Origin: Pararhizobium polonicum
GTDB lineage: Bacteria; Pseudomonadota; Alphaproteobacteria; Rhizobiales; Rhizobiaceae
Length of the DNA: 64,000 bases
Direction: 5' to 3'
NCBI RefSeq assembly: GCF_001687365.1
Contig: NZ_LGLV01000018.1
Span: forward strand, 62,001 to 126,000
Shown here: piece by piece, positions 20,037-27,723 of the stretch
Position numbering within the stretch: the first letter of the stretch is position 1
Layout of the letters: each line of letters starts with the position of its first letter
Position numbers and translations under genes: made by a program
The notes under the pieces: model-generated
Databases searched by the model: none
Told to the model about the DNA's origin: nothing
What the model saw: only the letters and a program-made list of their open reading frames with translations

Positions 20037-20537
20037 CTATTTCTTCAGTCTGTTCATGATCTGCTCAAGGAACCCGAGCATCAGCGCGGAAACCACAAAC
20101 GCGATGTGCATGATCGTCGCCCACATCAGCTGCTCGCTGGTATATTGCTGGGTATTCAGGAAAATCTGCAACAGATGAATGGACGAGATCGCCACGATCG
20201 ATGAGGCCACCTTGATCTTCAGACTGCCGGAATCGAGCTTGCCGAGAAACGAGACCTCGGCGTCTGCCTCGTCGAAGCGGCTGACGAAATTCTCGTAGCC
20301 GGAGATCATCACCATGACGATCAGGCTGGCGACAAGGGCCGCGTCGATCAGGCTCAGCATGGCGAGGATCATATCGGCCTCGTCATAGGTGAAGACCATG
20401 ATCGCCACCTTGTAGAACTTGTAGATGAAGGAAACGGCGTAGAGCGCAAGCGCTGCGACCAGCCCGAGATAGAAGACCACCAGGAGCCAGCGGCTCGACA
20501 GGATGATCCGTTCAACGATGAGTTCCAGCGACTTCAT
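20037..20537 (-). CDS. YqhA/UPF0114 family membrane protein
   Basis: A 166-residue protein with four hydrophobic helices and the family pattern: N-terminal VERIILSSRWLLVVFYLGL, the segment LSLIDAALVASLIVMVMISGYENFVSR, and LDSGSLKIKVASSIVAISSIHLL. This is close to E. coli YqhA. The molecular role is unknown. It lies 26 nt upstream of dadA on the same strand, so the two may be co-transcribed, although the functions do not obviously relate. Confidence 0.88.
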   Translation of the reverse strand: MKSLELIVERIILSSRWLLVVFYLGLVAALALYAVSFIYKFYKVAIMVFTYDEADMILAMLSLIDAALVASLIVMVMISGYENFVSRFDEADAEVSFLGKLDSGSLKIKVASSIVAISSIHLLQIFLNTQQYTSEQLMWATIMHIAFVVSALMLGFLEQIMNRLKK

Positions 20538-20652
20538 GCTTCGCGCGGCTCCGGAGTGTGCGGTTGCGAGATACTCCGGTCATGCATAGCCAAGCCGATC
20601 CCGTTCGGCAAGGCGGCGCCAATTGCGGCGCTGCTGGAAATTTGACATCGAA

Positions 20653-20684
20653 AAAGGGAGCGCTGCTTTCGCAACACTCCCTTT
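20653..20684 (-). terminator. intrinsic terminator for the DUF1328 gene
   Basis: AAAGGGAG (20653-20660) pairs with CTCCCTTT (20677-20684). On the minus strand the stem runs into TTTTTCG, 24 nt after the DUF1328 stop. Confidence 0.65.
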
Positions 20685-20707
20685 CAATCACCGTATTGGG
20701 GATGGGA

Positions 20708-20872
20708 TCAGGTCCTGCGCATCAGGCCGGCCACCAGCGAGATAATCAGGAAGGCGAGGAACAGGAAGAACAGGATCTGCGCAATACCCGCAGAAGCGCC
20801 GGCAATACCGCCAAAACCCAGAACGCCGGCGATGATGGCGACAACGAGGAAGACGAGAGCGTAGTACAGCAT
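20708..20872 (-). CDS. DUF1328 (UPF0391) small membrane protein
   Basis: A 54-residue protein with two membrane helices: [20 protein letters not shown], then [20 protein letters not shown], ending GLMRRT. This is the standard DUF1328 form. The ATG at 20872 has AAGGAG upstream; readings from 20974 run into the promoter region. The EcfG promoter at 20908-20932 gives a leader of about 30 nt. Such proteins are frequent general stress genes; the function is unknown, probably membrane homeostasis. Confidence 0.92.
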   Translation of the reverse strand: MLYYALVFLVVAIIAGVLGFGGIAGASAGIAQILFFLFLAFLIISLVAGLMRRT

Positions 20873-20907
20873 CGGAAATTCTCCTTTGTTTGTTCCTTTG
20901 CTGGATA

Positions 20908-20932
20908 AACTCTGAAAGAGAAACTTTGTTCC
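20908..20932 (-). promoter_or_regulatory. EcfG-type general stress promoter
   Basis: On the minus strand GGAAC, 17 bases, then GTT, 36 nt upstream of the DUF1328 start. Exact consensus match. Confidence 0.75.
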
Positions 20933-21033
20933 GGAAAAAGGCGCTCTGCGGCACCCCACCGCGCACGAAACCATTCATTAACCACGGGCCGAAAGATTGC
21001 CCCGATTTGACACGGATAAGCCACGTATCTCGC

Positions 21034-21059
21034 GGAACATTAACAAGCCGGGGAACGTT
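21034..21059 (+). promoter_or_regulatory. EcfG-type general stress promoter for the NepR-like gene
   Basis: GGAAC, 17 bases, then CGTT, 32 nt upstream of the start at 21092. Exact match to the CGTT form of the consensus. Confidence 0.65.
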
Positions 21060-21091
21060 GTGAAGGCACATACCTCATGCGAGATAGTAAA

Positions 21092-21301
21092 ATGACCGTA
21101 TCGACAACAAACCTATGGAAGTCCGCAGCAACGGTAGTCCGCCAGCCGAGCCAGATGCGCGACAAGAACCTGCACATCGGCAGGACATTGCGCGATCTGT
21201 ACTTTGCGGAAGGCGCAGCAGCAACGGAAGAGGCTTTTTCCGACCTGCTGTCCGAACTGGATGCGACGGAAAAATCGTCCGGTGGCCCTGGCCGCCGTTG
21301 A
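21092..21301 (+). CDS. NepR-like small protein (putative second anti-sigma factor)
   Basis: A 69-residue protein whose core reads IGRTLRDLYFAEG (residues 29-41) followed by FSDLLSELDATE (49-60). This follows the NepR pattern IGxxLRxLY...xxFxDLLxxLxxAE, the two helices by which NepR holds the EcfG sigma factor. The linker lacks the usual EPVPD. The bona fide NepR at 24747-24947 aligns over the same segments. The gene has its own EcfG promoter and terminator. A role as a second, stress-induced anti-sigma factor or a PhyR-binding decoy is inference. Confidence 0.55.
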   Translation: MTVSTTNLWKSAATVVRQPSQMRDKNLHIGRTLRDLYFAEGAAATEEAFSDLLSELDATEKSSGGPGRR

Positions 21302-21331
21302 GCATATCCCACTCTTGCAGAACAAAAAAAC

Positions 21332-21353
21332 AGCGGCCCGAGCCGCTTTTTTT
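21332..21353 (+). terminator. intrinsic terminator (probably bidirectional)
   Basis: AGCGGC-CCGA-GCCGCT followed by a run of seven T (21347-21353) on the plus strand and preceded by seven A residues, 30 nt after the NepR-like stop. Confidence 0.85.
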
Positions 21354-21390
21354 GTGCCCGCTTTCCAGCCGGCAAGACCGATTAAGGTCA

Positions 21391-21420
21391 TAAAAAACCG
21401 GCGCTGTTTCGGCGCCGGTT
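21391..21420 (-). terminator. intrinsic terminator for the PRC-barrel gene
   Basis: AACCGGCGC (21396-21404) pairs with GCGCCGGTT (21412-21420). On the minus strand the stem is followed by TTTTTTA. It lies 14 nt after the stop of the PRC-barrel gene. Confidence 0.8.
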
Positions 21421-21433
21421 TTTCAAAAACGGT

Positions 21434-22414
21434 CTAGTTTGCCGGAGTGGCCAGAATGACGCCACGCGGATTGGCCTTGTAGGCCTCCGCGTCATAGGCC
21501 GCCTGACTTTCCAGTTGCGCCTTGGTGAACGGCGAGTAGATGGTCATCGTGCCGCTCGCATCCGCCATCACCTCAACGCTTTCGGCACTCATGGCAACCG
21601 GCTTCTGCCCGATGCCGAGGAAACCGCCGACATCGATGACATAGGCCTCGACCTTGCCGTCCTTGCTGAGGATGACGTCGCCGATTTCACCGACCTTGGT
21701 ATCGTCGGCAACCTTCACATCCGTGCCGATCAGCTTGTCGGCACTGATCAGGGCCGGATCGACCGGCTGCATTTCATCAGGAGGCGTTGCGGCCGTCACG
21801 CCGGGATCCACCGGAGGCTTGATATCCGGATCGGTCATCTCGGGGGTCGTGCCGATGGCGGGCGCTGTCGCCTCCGCCGCCTCATCGGTTATGACCGGTG
21901 CCGCCGAGGGGGCTGCTGCATTTTTATCCTCCGGCACCGTCGCCGCGACACCATCCATGATGGCTGTCCGCTCGAATTCGGGGGCGGCCTGGAGTTCTTC
22001 CTTGGTGGCGGAAACGACGATGATGCGCTGGCCGTCCCTATCCGACCAGGAAACCCGATCGAAGTTGATCGCCACATCCTTTTCGCCCATGCCAAGGAAG
22101 CCGCCGACGCCGATCACAAGAGCCTCCGCCCCGCCATTGGCGTTGATGACGACATCGTTGACATCGCCGATCGCCTCGCCCTGCTCATCGACCCCGGTGT
22201 AAACGGTTTTCCCGAGAACCGACGTCGCCAGAACCTGCTCGGGCGCCGCCGAAGAATAGCCGGCCGGACCTTGCTTGGAGGGATCCGAATTGCTGCTTGC
22301 AGCCTTGGCCGGATCGGCCTTTGTGGCGGCCTCCTGCGCCCATGCACTGGGTGTTGGAACGCCGGAGGCCAGAAGCGCGGCAAGCGCTGTCGTCGCCAAG
22401 AGGGTGCGGATCAT
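21434..22414 (-). CDS. secreted protein with two PRC-barrel domains
   Basis: A 326-residue exported protein with a signal peptide ending near SAWAQ. Two PRC-barrel repeats occur at about residues 60-150 and 215-305, each containing the motif IGVGGFLGMGEKDVAI or IDVGGFLGIGQKPVAM. They are joined by a Pro/Ala/Thr-rich linker of about 70 residues. The ATG at 22414 is chosen because GAAGGAA lies seven bases upstream. PRC-barrel proteins of this form are common in rhizobia and probably act in the periplasm. An EcfG promoter lies 82 nt upstream. Confidence 0.85.
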   Translation of the reverse strand: MIRTLLATTALAALLASGVPTPSAWAQEAATKADPAKAASSNSDPSKQGPAGYSSAAPEQVLATSVLGKTVYTGVDEQGEAIGDVNDVVINANGGAEALVIGVGGFLGMGEKDVAINFDRVSWSDRDGQRIIVVSATKEELQAAPEFERTAIMDGVAATVPEDKNAAAPSAAPVITDEAAEATAPAIGTTPEMTDPDIKPPVDPGVTAATPPDEMQPVDPALISADKLIGTDVKVADDTKVGEIGDVILSKDGKVEAYVIDVGGFLGIGQKPVAMSAESVEVMADASGTMTIYSPFTKAQLESQAAYDAEAYKANPRGVILATPAN

Positions 22415-22495
22415 TGTGTATTCCTTCATGCAAGTCTGGATAACGCCATTACAGCGGAAAAGCCGGCGTTCTGCCGGCCGTGATTGCCTTTGGGA

Positions 22496-22520
22496 AACGG
22501 AGCCCCCCTGTTTTTGTTCC
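22496..22520 (-). promoter_or_regulatory. EcfG-type general stress promoter
   Basis: On the minus strand GGAAC, 17 bases, then GTT, upstream of the PRC-barrel gene. Exact consensus match. Confidence 0.7.
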
Positions 22521-22611
22521 GAATTTTATCGGCAATGCTTCAGGCCGGGCACCGAAACGGCAGCCGGACGGGCTGTGTAAAAACGCTGAATGCACCTCGC
22601 CAGGGCGGCGA

Positions 22612-22944
22612 TCAATTGCTCAAGGCAGCCTTGTGACCGGACTGTTGGGCGACGACGACCGGCAGTGCCGGGTCATCGAAGGTGACCTGAACGTCCAGCT
22701 GGTCGGACGGCGTGATATCCCAGGTTATGGTCGCATCCTCGAGATACAGGGCCGGATCGATCTCAGTGCATGTGCCGTAGACGATCCTGTAATGGCCTCT
22801 GGCATCATTGATCGACGGCTGCAGCAGCTGCCGGCATTCCTCGGCGGTTTCGAAACCGACGGCCGGCGCCGGCAATTCCTTGCATTCGATATTGCCCTGG
22901 GCGCATCCGACAAGCATCATGATTGCGGCGATATGTTCCATCAT
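22612..22944 (-). CDS. hypothetical protein (110 aa), probably exported
   Basis: Begins MMEHIAAIMMLVGCAQGNIE; the short hydrophobic start with VGCAQ may be a weak signal or lipobox, followed by a cysteine-containing domain (ECKELP, AEECRQL, GTCTEI) that could form disulfides. The ATG at 22944 has AAGGAG five bases upstream. An EcfG-type promoter lies 35 nt upstream. I do not recognise the family, though the spacing of Cys residues suggests a folded periplasmic protein. Confidence 0.6.
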   Translation of the reverse strand: MMEHIAAIMMLVGCAQGNIECKELPAPAVGFETAEECRQLLQPSINDARGHYRIVYGTCTEIDPALYLEDATITWDITPSDQLDVQVTFDDPALPVVVAQQSGHKAALSN

Positions 22945-22978
22945 CGTGCTCCTTGCACAAAGATTCACGTGCCAAGAC

Positions 22979-23004
22979 AACGGCGATGGGGCTCAAGAAG
23001 TTCC
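22979..23004 (-). promoter_or_regulatory. EcfG-type general stress promoter
   Basis: On the minus strand GGAAC, 17 bases, then CGTT, upstream of the gene starting at 22944. It lies back to back with the plus-strand promoter at 23035-23059. Confidence 0.6.
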
Positions 23005-23034
23005 ATCGTTGCTCTTTTCTAGCGTTGCCCTGGG

Positions 23035-23059
23035 GGAACCTTTTTCACCGGATCGCGTT
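23035..23059 (+). promoter_or_regulatory. EcfG-type general stress promoter
   Basis: GGAAC, 17 bases, then GTT. It faces the alpha/beta hydrolase gene, whose start is 179 nt downstream, so the leader would be long. Confidence 0.55.
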
Positions 23060-23237
23060 CTGACAGCGCGTCAAGGAATGCCTGGCGTGACTTGGTGAAC
23101 CCGGATACCCGCGACCGCACCGGCCGCGCCTGCCCCAGACAACCAAACTCCCAAAGGCATGCTTGGTGACGCGCATCAAAGGAATGCCGGCAATGTTGTG
23201 TCCTCCCCCTCCCCATTGGCTTTCTCAGGATCCCGGC

Positions 23238-24107
23238 ATGAAGACCGTGCTCATCCACGGCATGGTCATGGCACCGGCGTTCTGGAGCTGCTTTACCCCG
23301 GGCATCGTGCGCGAAGGGCGCGCTGCCGCCTATCCGCTGCCCGGCCACAATCCGTGGGCGCTGGATGGCCTTTCCCGCGGGCTGAACACTGCGGATATCG
23401 TCAATGCCTATGCCGCGGCGATCGAACGCGATTTCGATGGCGAGCCGGTAACCTTGATCGGTCATTCGACCGGCGGCTTCGTCTCGCTGCTGCTGGCCCG
23501 CCACCGGCCCGATCTCGTCAGCAACGTCATTCTGATGGGGGCGTTCGCCTGCGGACGGTTTGAGGGACAGGAGCGGCTGGCGGCCCGCATCCTGCGTCTT
23601 CCGCTGCTCGGCCGGCACCTTTTCATCCGGCTTTTCACCCGCTGGATCGCCACACGCGAAACCTTCCGATGGGGCGCGCTCGAATGCGTGTTCGACAAGA
23701 CTGTCGGCTGGGAGACGAACGAAACGATCGCGGCCATGGAACAGGTTCGCGAGCACCTGCTGAAATCACGGGCCGCCGAAATCGCCGCCTTCGTCTTCTG
23801 GATGTCACAGACATCGGTCATCGACGAACTGCCCTTGATCGACGTCCCCATCCTCAACATCATCGGCGCGCGCGATGCCATCGTTCCGCCGTCGCACCAG
23901 ATCCATCTCTCAGGACGGCTGCCGCGCGCGCAGACCGTCATCCTCGACAAGGTCGGCCACCTGCCCATGGCCGAGGCCCGCGACAAGGTCGACCGGTTGA
24001 TCGGTGCCTTCCTGCTGTTCGGCCCCCTGACCGCCGACCGCAGGAACGCTTTTCTCAAGGAAACCCGGGCCGAACCCTTTGCGAATGCCGTACCGCTCGG
24101 GCTTTAA
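23238..24107 (+). CDS. alpha/beta-fold hydrolase
   Basis: A 289-residue cytoplasmic hydrolase. The oxyanion region is LIHGMVMAPAFW, the nucleophile elbow is IGHSTGGFVSL (Ser in GHSTG), the acid is in IGARDAIVPP, and the His is in VGHLPMAEAR, so the triad is complete. A helical cap lies between about residues 120 and 190. The ATG at 23238 follows CAGGA and puts the first strand at the N-terminus. The substrate is unknown; esterase, lactonase or haloperoxidase-like activities are all possible. A stress promoter may drive it. Confidence 0.82.
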   Translation: MKTVLIHGMVMAPAFWSCFTPGIVREGRAAAYPLPGHNPWALDGLSRGLNTADIVNAYAAAIERDFDGEPVTLIGHSTGGFVSLLLARHRPDLVSNVILMGAFACGRFEGQERLAARILRLPLLGRHLFIRLFTRWIATRETFRWGALECVFDKTVGWETNETIAAMEQVREHLLKSRAAEIAAFVFWMSQTSVIDELPLIDVPILNIIGARDAIVPPSHQIHLSGRLPRAQTVILDKVGHLPMAEARDKVDRLIGAFLLFGPLTADRRNAFLKETRAEPFANAVPLGL

Positions 24108-24125
24108 GAGGGAGCTGCCTCCGCT

Positions 24126-24150
24126 GGAACAAAATTGCGTGACAGACGTT
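24126..24150 (+). promoter_or_regulatory. EcfG-type general stress promoter
   Basis: GGAAC, 17 bases, then GTT (with C before it), 55 nt upstream of the DUF3309 start. Exact consensus match. Confidence 0.75.
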
Positions 24151-24204
24151 ACCGCAGCAGACCCCCGTGGCCTGCTAGAGGCCTTCCCCCGAAGAGGAAA
24201 TATC

Positions 24205-24360
24205 ATGATCGGTACCATTCTCCTGATTGTTCTCGTCCTGTTGCTGGTCGGTGCGCTCCCGAGCTGGGGCCACAGCCGCAACTGGGGCTATGGACCTTCG
24301 GGCGGGCTCGGGCTGGTCGTCGTGATCCTCCTCGTCCTCGTCCTGATGGGCCGCATCTGA
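24205..24360 (+). CDS. DUF3309 small membrane protein
   Basis: A 51-residue protein with two hydrophobic helices (MIGTILLIVLVLLLVGALP and GGLGLVVVILLVLVLMGRI) around a polar segment SWGHSRNWGYGPSGG, the standard DUF3309 layout. GAAGAGGAA precedes the ATG. It is followed at 55 nt by a glycine-zipper lipoprotein gene, likely in the same transcript. DUF3309 genes are typical of the general stress regulon; function unknown. Confidence 0.9.
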   Translation: MIGTILLIVLVLLLVGALPSWGHSRNWGYGPSGGLGLVVVILLVLVLMGRI

Positions 24361-24415
24361 GCGGCCCTCCACTTTTACCACCAGACCATCCACGTCCCTC
24401 GAAAAGGAACCAGAC

Positions 24416-24664
24416 ATGAAAAAGATCCTCCTCGCAGCACTGCTTATTCTTCCGCTCGCAGCCTGCTCCCAGACGGAAAAAGGGGCCGGTATCGGCGCAG
24501 CATCCGGTGCGATCATCGGTGGGGTGGCGACTGGTAATGTCCGCGGCGCCGCTGTCGGTGCCGCCGTCGGTGGTGTCGCCGGCGCCCTGATCGGCAATGC
24601 CAGCGAGCCTGGCCAGTGCTACTACCGCGATCGCTACGGCCGCCGCTATACCGCAGCCTGCTGA
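24416..24664 (+). CDS. glycine-zipper lipoprotein
   Basis: An 82-residue predicted lipoprotein: lipobox LPLAAC with Cys17, then a glycine zipper (GAGIGAASGAIIGGVATGN and GAAVGAAVGGVAGALIGN), ending in CYYRDRYGRRY. It resembles YMGG/SlyB-type outer-membrane stress proteins. It shares the EcfG promoter of the upstream DUF3309 gene and ends at a terminator. Function is probably envelope stabilisation; inference. Confidence 0.85.
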   Translation: MKKILLAALLILPLAACSQTEKGAGIGAASGAIIGGVATGNVRGAAVGAAVGGVAGALIGNASEPGQCYYRDRYGRRYTAAC

Positions 24665-24694
24665 TCGGCCGGCAACGGCAACGCATAACAAGGA

Positions 24695-24716
24695 AAACGG
24701 GCCTCGGCCCGTTTTT
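24695..24716 (+). terminator. intrinsic terminator
   Basis: AAACGGGC-CTCG-GCCCGTTT with T residues through 24716, 30 nt after the glycine-zipper gene stop. The symmetric A-run may also stop transcripts from nepR. Confidence 0.85.
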
Positions 24717-24746
24717 CACGTCTTTATGGATGCGTGATGATGATGC

Positions 24747-24947
24747 TCAGATCTGAGGCTTGCCGACCTGTTCGGCCTTGTCGAGCTTTTCGAGAAGATC
24801 GAGAAACATATCAGGAATGGGTTCCTGCTCGACGGCGCTGTAGAGCGCTTTCAGTTTGGAAGCGATCTGGTTGTTGGGGTCCGTGATGCCATCACCTGCC
24901 CTGCGCGCCACACCGGCGCGCCGCTGATTTTCCGGGATGTCGCTCAT
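24747..24947 (-). CDS. nepR: anti-sigma factor NepR
   Basis: A 66-residue NepR. The core SKLKALYSAVEQEPIPDMFL then DLLEKLDKAEQ matches the two-helix sigma-binding region with the conserved EPxPDxFxDLL. NepR sequesters the sigma factor EcfG until phosphorylated PhyR captures NepR. It is divergent from phyR, the usual arrangement. The start at 24947 (MSDIPENQRR) is the normal length; a longer frame from 25019 reads into the intergenic region. Unusually no ecfG follows it; the next gene is convergent. Confidence 0.9.
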   Translation of the reverse strand: MSDIPENQRRAGVARRAGDGITDPNNQIASKLKALYSAVEQEPIPDMFLDLLEKLDKAEQVGKPQI

Positions 24948-25196
24948 AGACAGTTTCACTCCTGACCCCGCGGCAGCGATCGCCACGCCGCGACGCTTCC
25001 ACGCGTCCTTTTGATACACTTAAAACGTTGCGATATTCCGAACTTTCAACGGTTTCGCTTTCGCCCGCTCAAAATTCGTTCCGCCGAGAAACTTCCCATA
25101 GACCATAAAACATGTTCAAACCAATGCCATGTTTCGACTCGCGATAGCGTCGGGCACCGGCAAATTTCGGCGCCATCATACTGAAGGAAGTCCCAA

Positions 25197-25994
25197 ATGT
25201 CACTTTCCATGCGGATCGCAGCCCATCTTCCCTATCTGCGGCGCTTCTCCCGTGCGGTGACCGGATCGCAAGCGTCAGGTGACGCCTATGTCGCCGCCGT
25301 GCTGGAAGCGTTGATCGCCGATATCACGCTTTTTCCGCAAGGCGCCAACGACCGGGTCAATCTTTTCAAGCTGTTTTGCACGCTGTTCGATACGCTCACC
25401 ATCGATCTGCCCGACACCACGTCGCCCTTCAGCTGGGAAGCGCGGGCGGCGGCAAACCTTTCGGTGATCCCGCCGGCAGCCCGCAAGGCTTTTCTGCTGG
25501 TCGCGGTCGAAGGCTTCACGCCGGACGAGGCGGCCGAAATTCTCGGCGTCACCGATGTCGAAGCCGCCGTGCTGCTGCGCGAAGCTTCCGAAGACATCTC
25601 GAAACAGGTCGCCACCGAAATCCTGATCATCGAGGATGAACCGCTGATCGCCATGGATATCGAGGATATGGTGACCAGCCTCGGCCACAAGGTCGCAGGC
25701 GTGGCCAGAACCTACGGCGAGGCCATCACGCTGTTTGAGAAGACCGCGCCGAAGATGATCCTTGCCGATATTCAACTTGCCGACGGCAGCTCGGGCATCG
25801 ACGCGGTCAACGAGATCCTGAAAAGCGCGACGATCCCGGTGATCTTCATCACCGCCTTCCCGGAACGGCTGCTGACGGGGACGAAACCCGAACCGGCCTT
25901 TCTGGTGACGAAACCGTTCAATCCGGAGATGGTCAAGGCGCTGATCAGCCAGGCCCTGTTCTTCGACGAGAACGCCCGCGCCGGAAAACCCTGA
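25197..25994 (+). CDS. phyR: general stress response regulator PhyR
   Basis: A 265-residue partner-switch regulator. Residues 1-135 form a sigma-like domain related to EcfG that binds NepR. Residues 141-262 are a receiver with the acidic patch in IIEDEPL (146-148), phospho-acceptor D191 in MILADIQL, and K239 in LVTKPF. When phosphorylated it binds NepR and frees EcfG. It is divergent from nepR across a 249-nt region, in which I do not see a clear GGAAC-N-GTT promoter. Confidence 0.95.
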   Translation: MSLSMRIAAHLPYLRRFSRAVTGSQASGDAYVAAVLEALIADITLFPQGANDRVNLFKLFCTLFDTLTIDLPDTTSPFSWEARAAANLSVIPPAARKAFLLVAVEGFTPDEAAEILGVTDVEAAVLLREASEDISKQVATEILIIEDEPLIAMDIEDMVTSLGHKVAGVARTYGEAITLFEKTAPKMILADIQLADGSSGIDAVNEILKSATIPVIFITAFPERLLTGTKPEPAFLVTKPFNPEMVKALISQALFFDENARAGKP

Positions 25995-26055
25995 CGGCTC
26001 ATCCGGCGGGTGCTGGCCGGTCGATCGCAAAGGCATCGAACCAGCCCTCCTTTTC

Positions 26056-27198
26056 TCAGCCCGGCAATTGCCGTTCCGGCGGGTGGGTGCGGACCTCGTT
26101 GAAGATGGTCATCGCGATCAGGGCTAGCGGCAGGGCCAGCATGGCGCCGACGGCGCCCCACATCCAGGTCCAGAAGATGATCGCCAGGAAGATCAGGAAC
26201 GGATTGATCTCCAGCCGGTGACCGAGGATCGCCGGTGTTACCAGGTTTTCCATCACCAGATGCAGCACGAAGAATGCCGCAGCGGGCACGATCGCCAGCA
26301 GCAGGGCATCATGGGTCATCAGCCCCCCGCACAGAAGTGCGACCGTCATGACCGTGACGCCAAGATAGGGGATGAAGCTGGACACGAAGGCGAACAGCCC
26401 CCAGAGCGGGGCCGCCGTCAAACCGCCGGCAAAGGCGATCACCGCCGTGATCGTGCCGAGGATCATGTAAATGATGCTTGCCGTCGAAAAATAGAACCCC
26501 ACGGCATTTTCCGTGGCGTTCATGATGCGGATCGCGGCCAGCCGGCGGTCGCGCGTCGCAAAGGCAAGGATGATCGTCTTGCGCAGGTGCGCGCGTCCGA
26601 CGAGAAAAAGCCCGAGTGCCGCGAGGAAAATCAGCGTCTGGACGAAGGCCGGCGTGACCCCCGATGCGACGAGGCCGAGCATGGCGCCGGCATTCTGGAT
26701 GGCAACATCGGTCACGGCTTTTTCATCGGTGCCGGCAATCGCCGTCTTCGCCCATTCGAACCGCTGGATATAGGGAAGGACGCGCGCGATGGCGCGTTCC
26801 AGCATGCCGGGGGCTTGCCCCGCCAGCGATGTCAGAGGCTCGATCAGCGCATTGATCAGGAAGAAGAGACCGACAACAAAAACGATTGCGAGAAGCAGCC
26901 CGCCAAGAACCGGCGGCACGCCGAATTGCGCCAGCCGATCGGCGGCAAGTCCCAGCACCATGCCGATGACGATGGCAAGGGTTACCGGCATCAGGATCGC
27001 CTCCATCATATAGATGGCCGTTGATGCGAGAATGACGAACGTTCCGACGATGCTCCAGGCGACCACCAGGTCGAGCCCCGTTTTCGGCGAGGTTTCCGGA
27101 ATGTCCGCTGCGGCCACCCGTGCTTCTGCCTCCGCCTGCTGTTGCGTCCTGAAAATCCCACTCCCCGGCAAGGCAGCCCTCATCTTCCGTCTCTCCAT
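26056..27198 (-). CDS. AI-2E family transporter (TqsA/PerM family)
   Basis: A 380-residue inner-membrane protein with about eight helices. The C-terminal part shows the family pattern: FVSSFIPYLGVTVMTVALL, then VIPAAAFFVLHLVMENLVTPAILG-like sequence and LEINPFLIFLAIIFWTWMWG. The start at 27198 follows GGGAGGGG. Members export or exchange small solutes, including AI-2 in E. coli TqsA, or sodium/proton; the substrate here is unknown. A GGAAC-N18-GTT element upstream suggests membership of the stress regulon. Confidence 0.87.
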   Translation of the reverse strand: MERRKMRAALPGSGIFRTQQQAEAEARVAAADIPETSPKTGLDLVVAWSIVGTFVILASTAIYMMEAILMPVTLAIVIGMVLGLAADRLAQFGVPPVLGGLLLAIVFVVGLFFLINALIEPLTSLAGQAPGMLERAIARVLPYIQRFEWAKTAIAGTDEKAVTDVAIQNAGAMLGLVASGVTPAFVQTLIFLAALGLFLVGRAHLRKTIILAFATRDRRLAAIRIMNATENAVGFYFSTASIIYMILGTITAVIAFAGGLTAAPLWGLFAFVSSFIPYLGVTVMTVALLCGGLMTHDALLLAIVPAAAFFVLHLVMENLVTPAILGHRLEINPFLIFLAIIFWTWMWGAVGAMLALPLALIAMTIFNEVRTHPPERQLPG

Positions 27199-27504
27199 AT
27201 GGCCCCTCCCGTGCGGTCTCCACCGGGCGGACGAATAACAATGTACGGAAAATGCCGGAGCGAGACCCTGCCGGCATAATGCTTATTAACTCGCGGCTTA
27301 CGGAAATGGTTCCCGGGGCGGCAACGCCCGTCAGAACCAACACAGGCGCTGGCACATGACGGGCATGCGCGGCGAAACGCAATTTCAGGCAGAATGAAAT
27401 CGGATTTCCATTTCTATACGTATTCTATACATGGCTCGCGCCGCAGGCTGTGCAGCGCTCGCCAGAAATAAAAAGGTTATGCAACCTGCTTTTCGCAGGA
27501 CAGA
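27199..27504. other. 306-nt gap upstream of the AI-2E gene
   Basis: No gene seen. It holds the EcfG-type element at 27288-27313. A tandem CGTATTCTATAC-like AT-rich stretch near 27418-27432 could hold a promoter but has no clear partner. Confidence 0.4.
27288..27313 (-). promoter_or_regulatory. candidate EcfG-type promoter for the AI-2E family gene
   Basis: On the minus strand GGAAC, 18 bases, then GTT (AGTT instead of CGTT), 90 nt upstream of the start at 27198. Confidence 0.5.
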
Positions 27505-27675
27505 TCAATATCGTTCCGGAGGAAAGACATGGAGTGTCAGGGAGAACAGGCCGAGACCCACGCTCACGACGATCAAAGTATTGGCAATGTCTTCCGACGT
27601 TGCAGGGAGAATACCGAGCCCCACAACCGCACCAATGAACAGGAACAGGCATAGCCTTGGCAACCAGTATAGCAT
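27505..27675 (-). CDS. small membrane protein (56 aa)
   Basis: Reads MLYWLPRLCLFLFIGAVVGL at the start, then a short polar loop (PATSEDIANT) and a second helix LIVVSVGLGLFSLTLHVFP, ending PERY. AAAAGGA lies eight bases before the ATG. The layout resembles DUF1328 proteins (two helices, about 55 residues, MLYW/MLYY start), though the sequence is not the same family for certain. An EcfG promoter 49 nt upstream supports it as a real stress gene. The bases also carry longer frames that look non-coding. Confidence 0.6.
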   Translation of the reverse strand: MLYWLPRLCLFLFIGAVVGLGILPATSEDIANTLIVVSVGLGLFSLTLHVFPPERY

Positions 27676-27723
27676 GGCACATTCCTTTTGCGTTGGAGAA
27701 CATCCCGAAAGGATGCATCGACT

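Noticed and set aside
24948..25196. EcfG promoter for nepR or phyR
   Set aside because: GGAAC occurs on the minus strand, but the nearest GTT is 26 bases away; spacing does not fit.
27425..27718. A 97-codon minus-strand frame
   Set aside because: No protein-like pattern; the 56-residue membrane protein in another frame on the same strand has a ribosome site and promoter.
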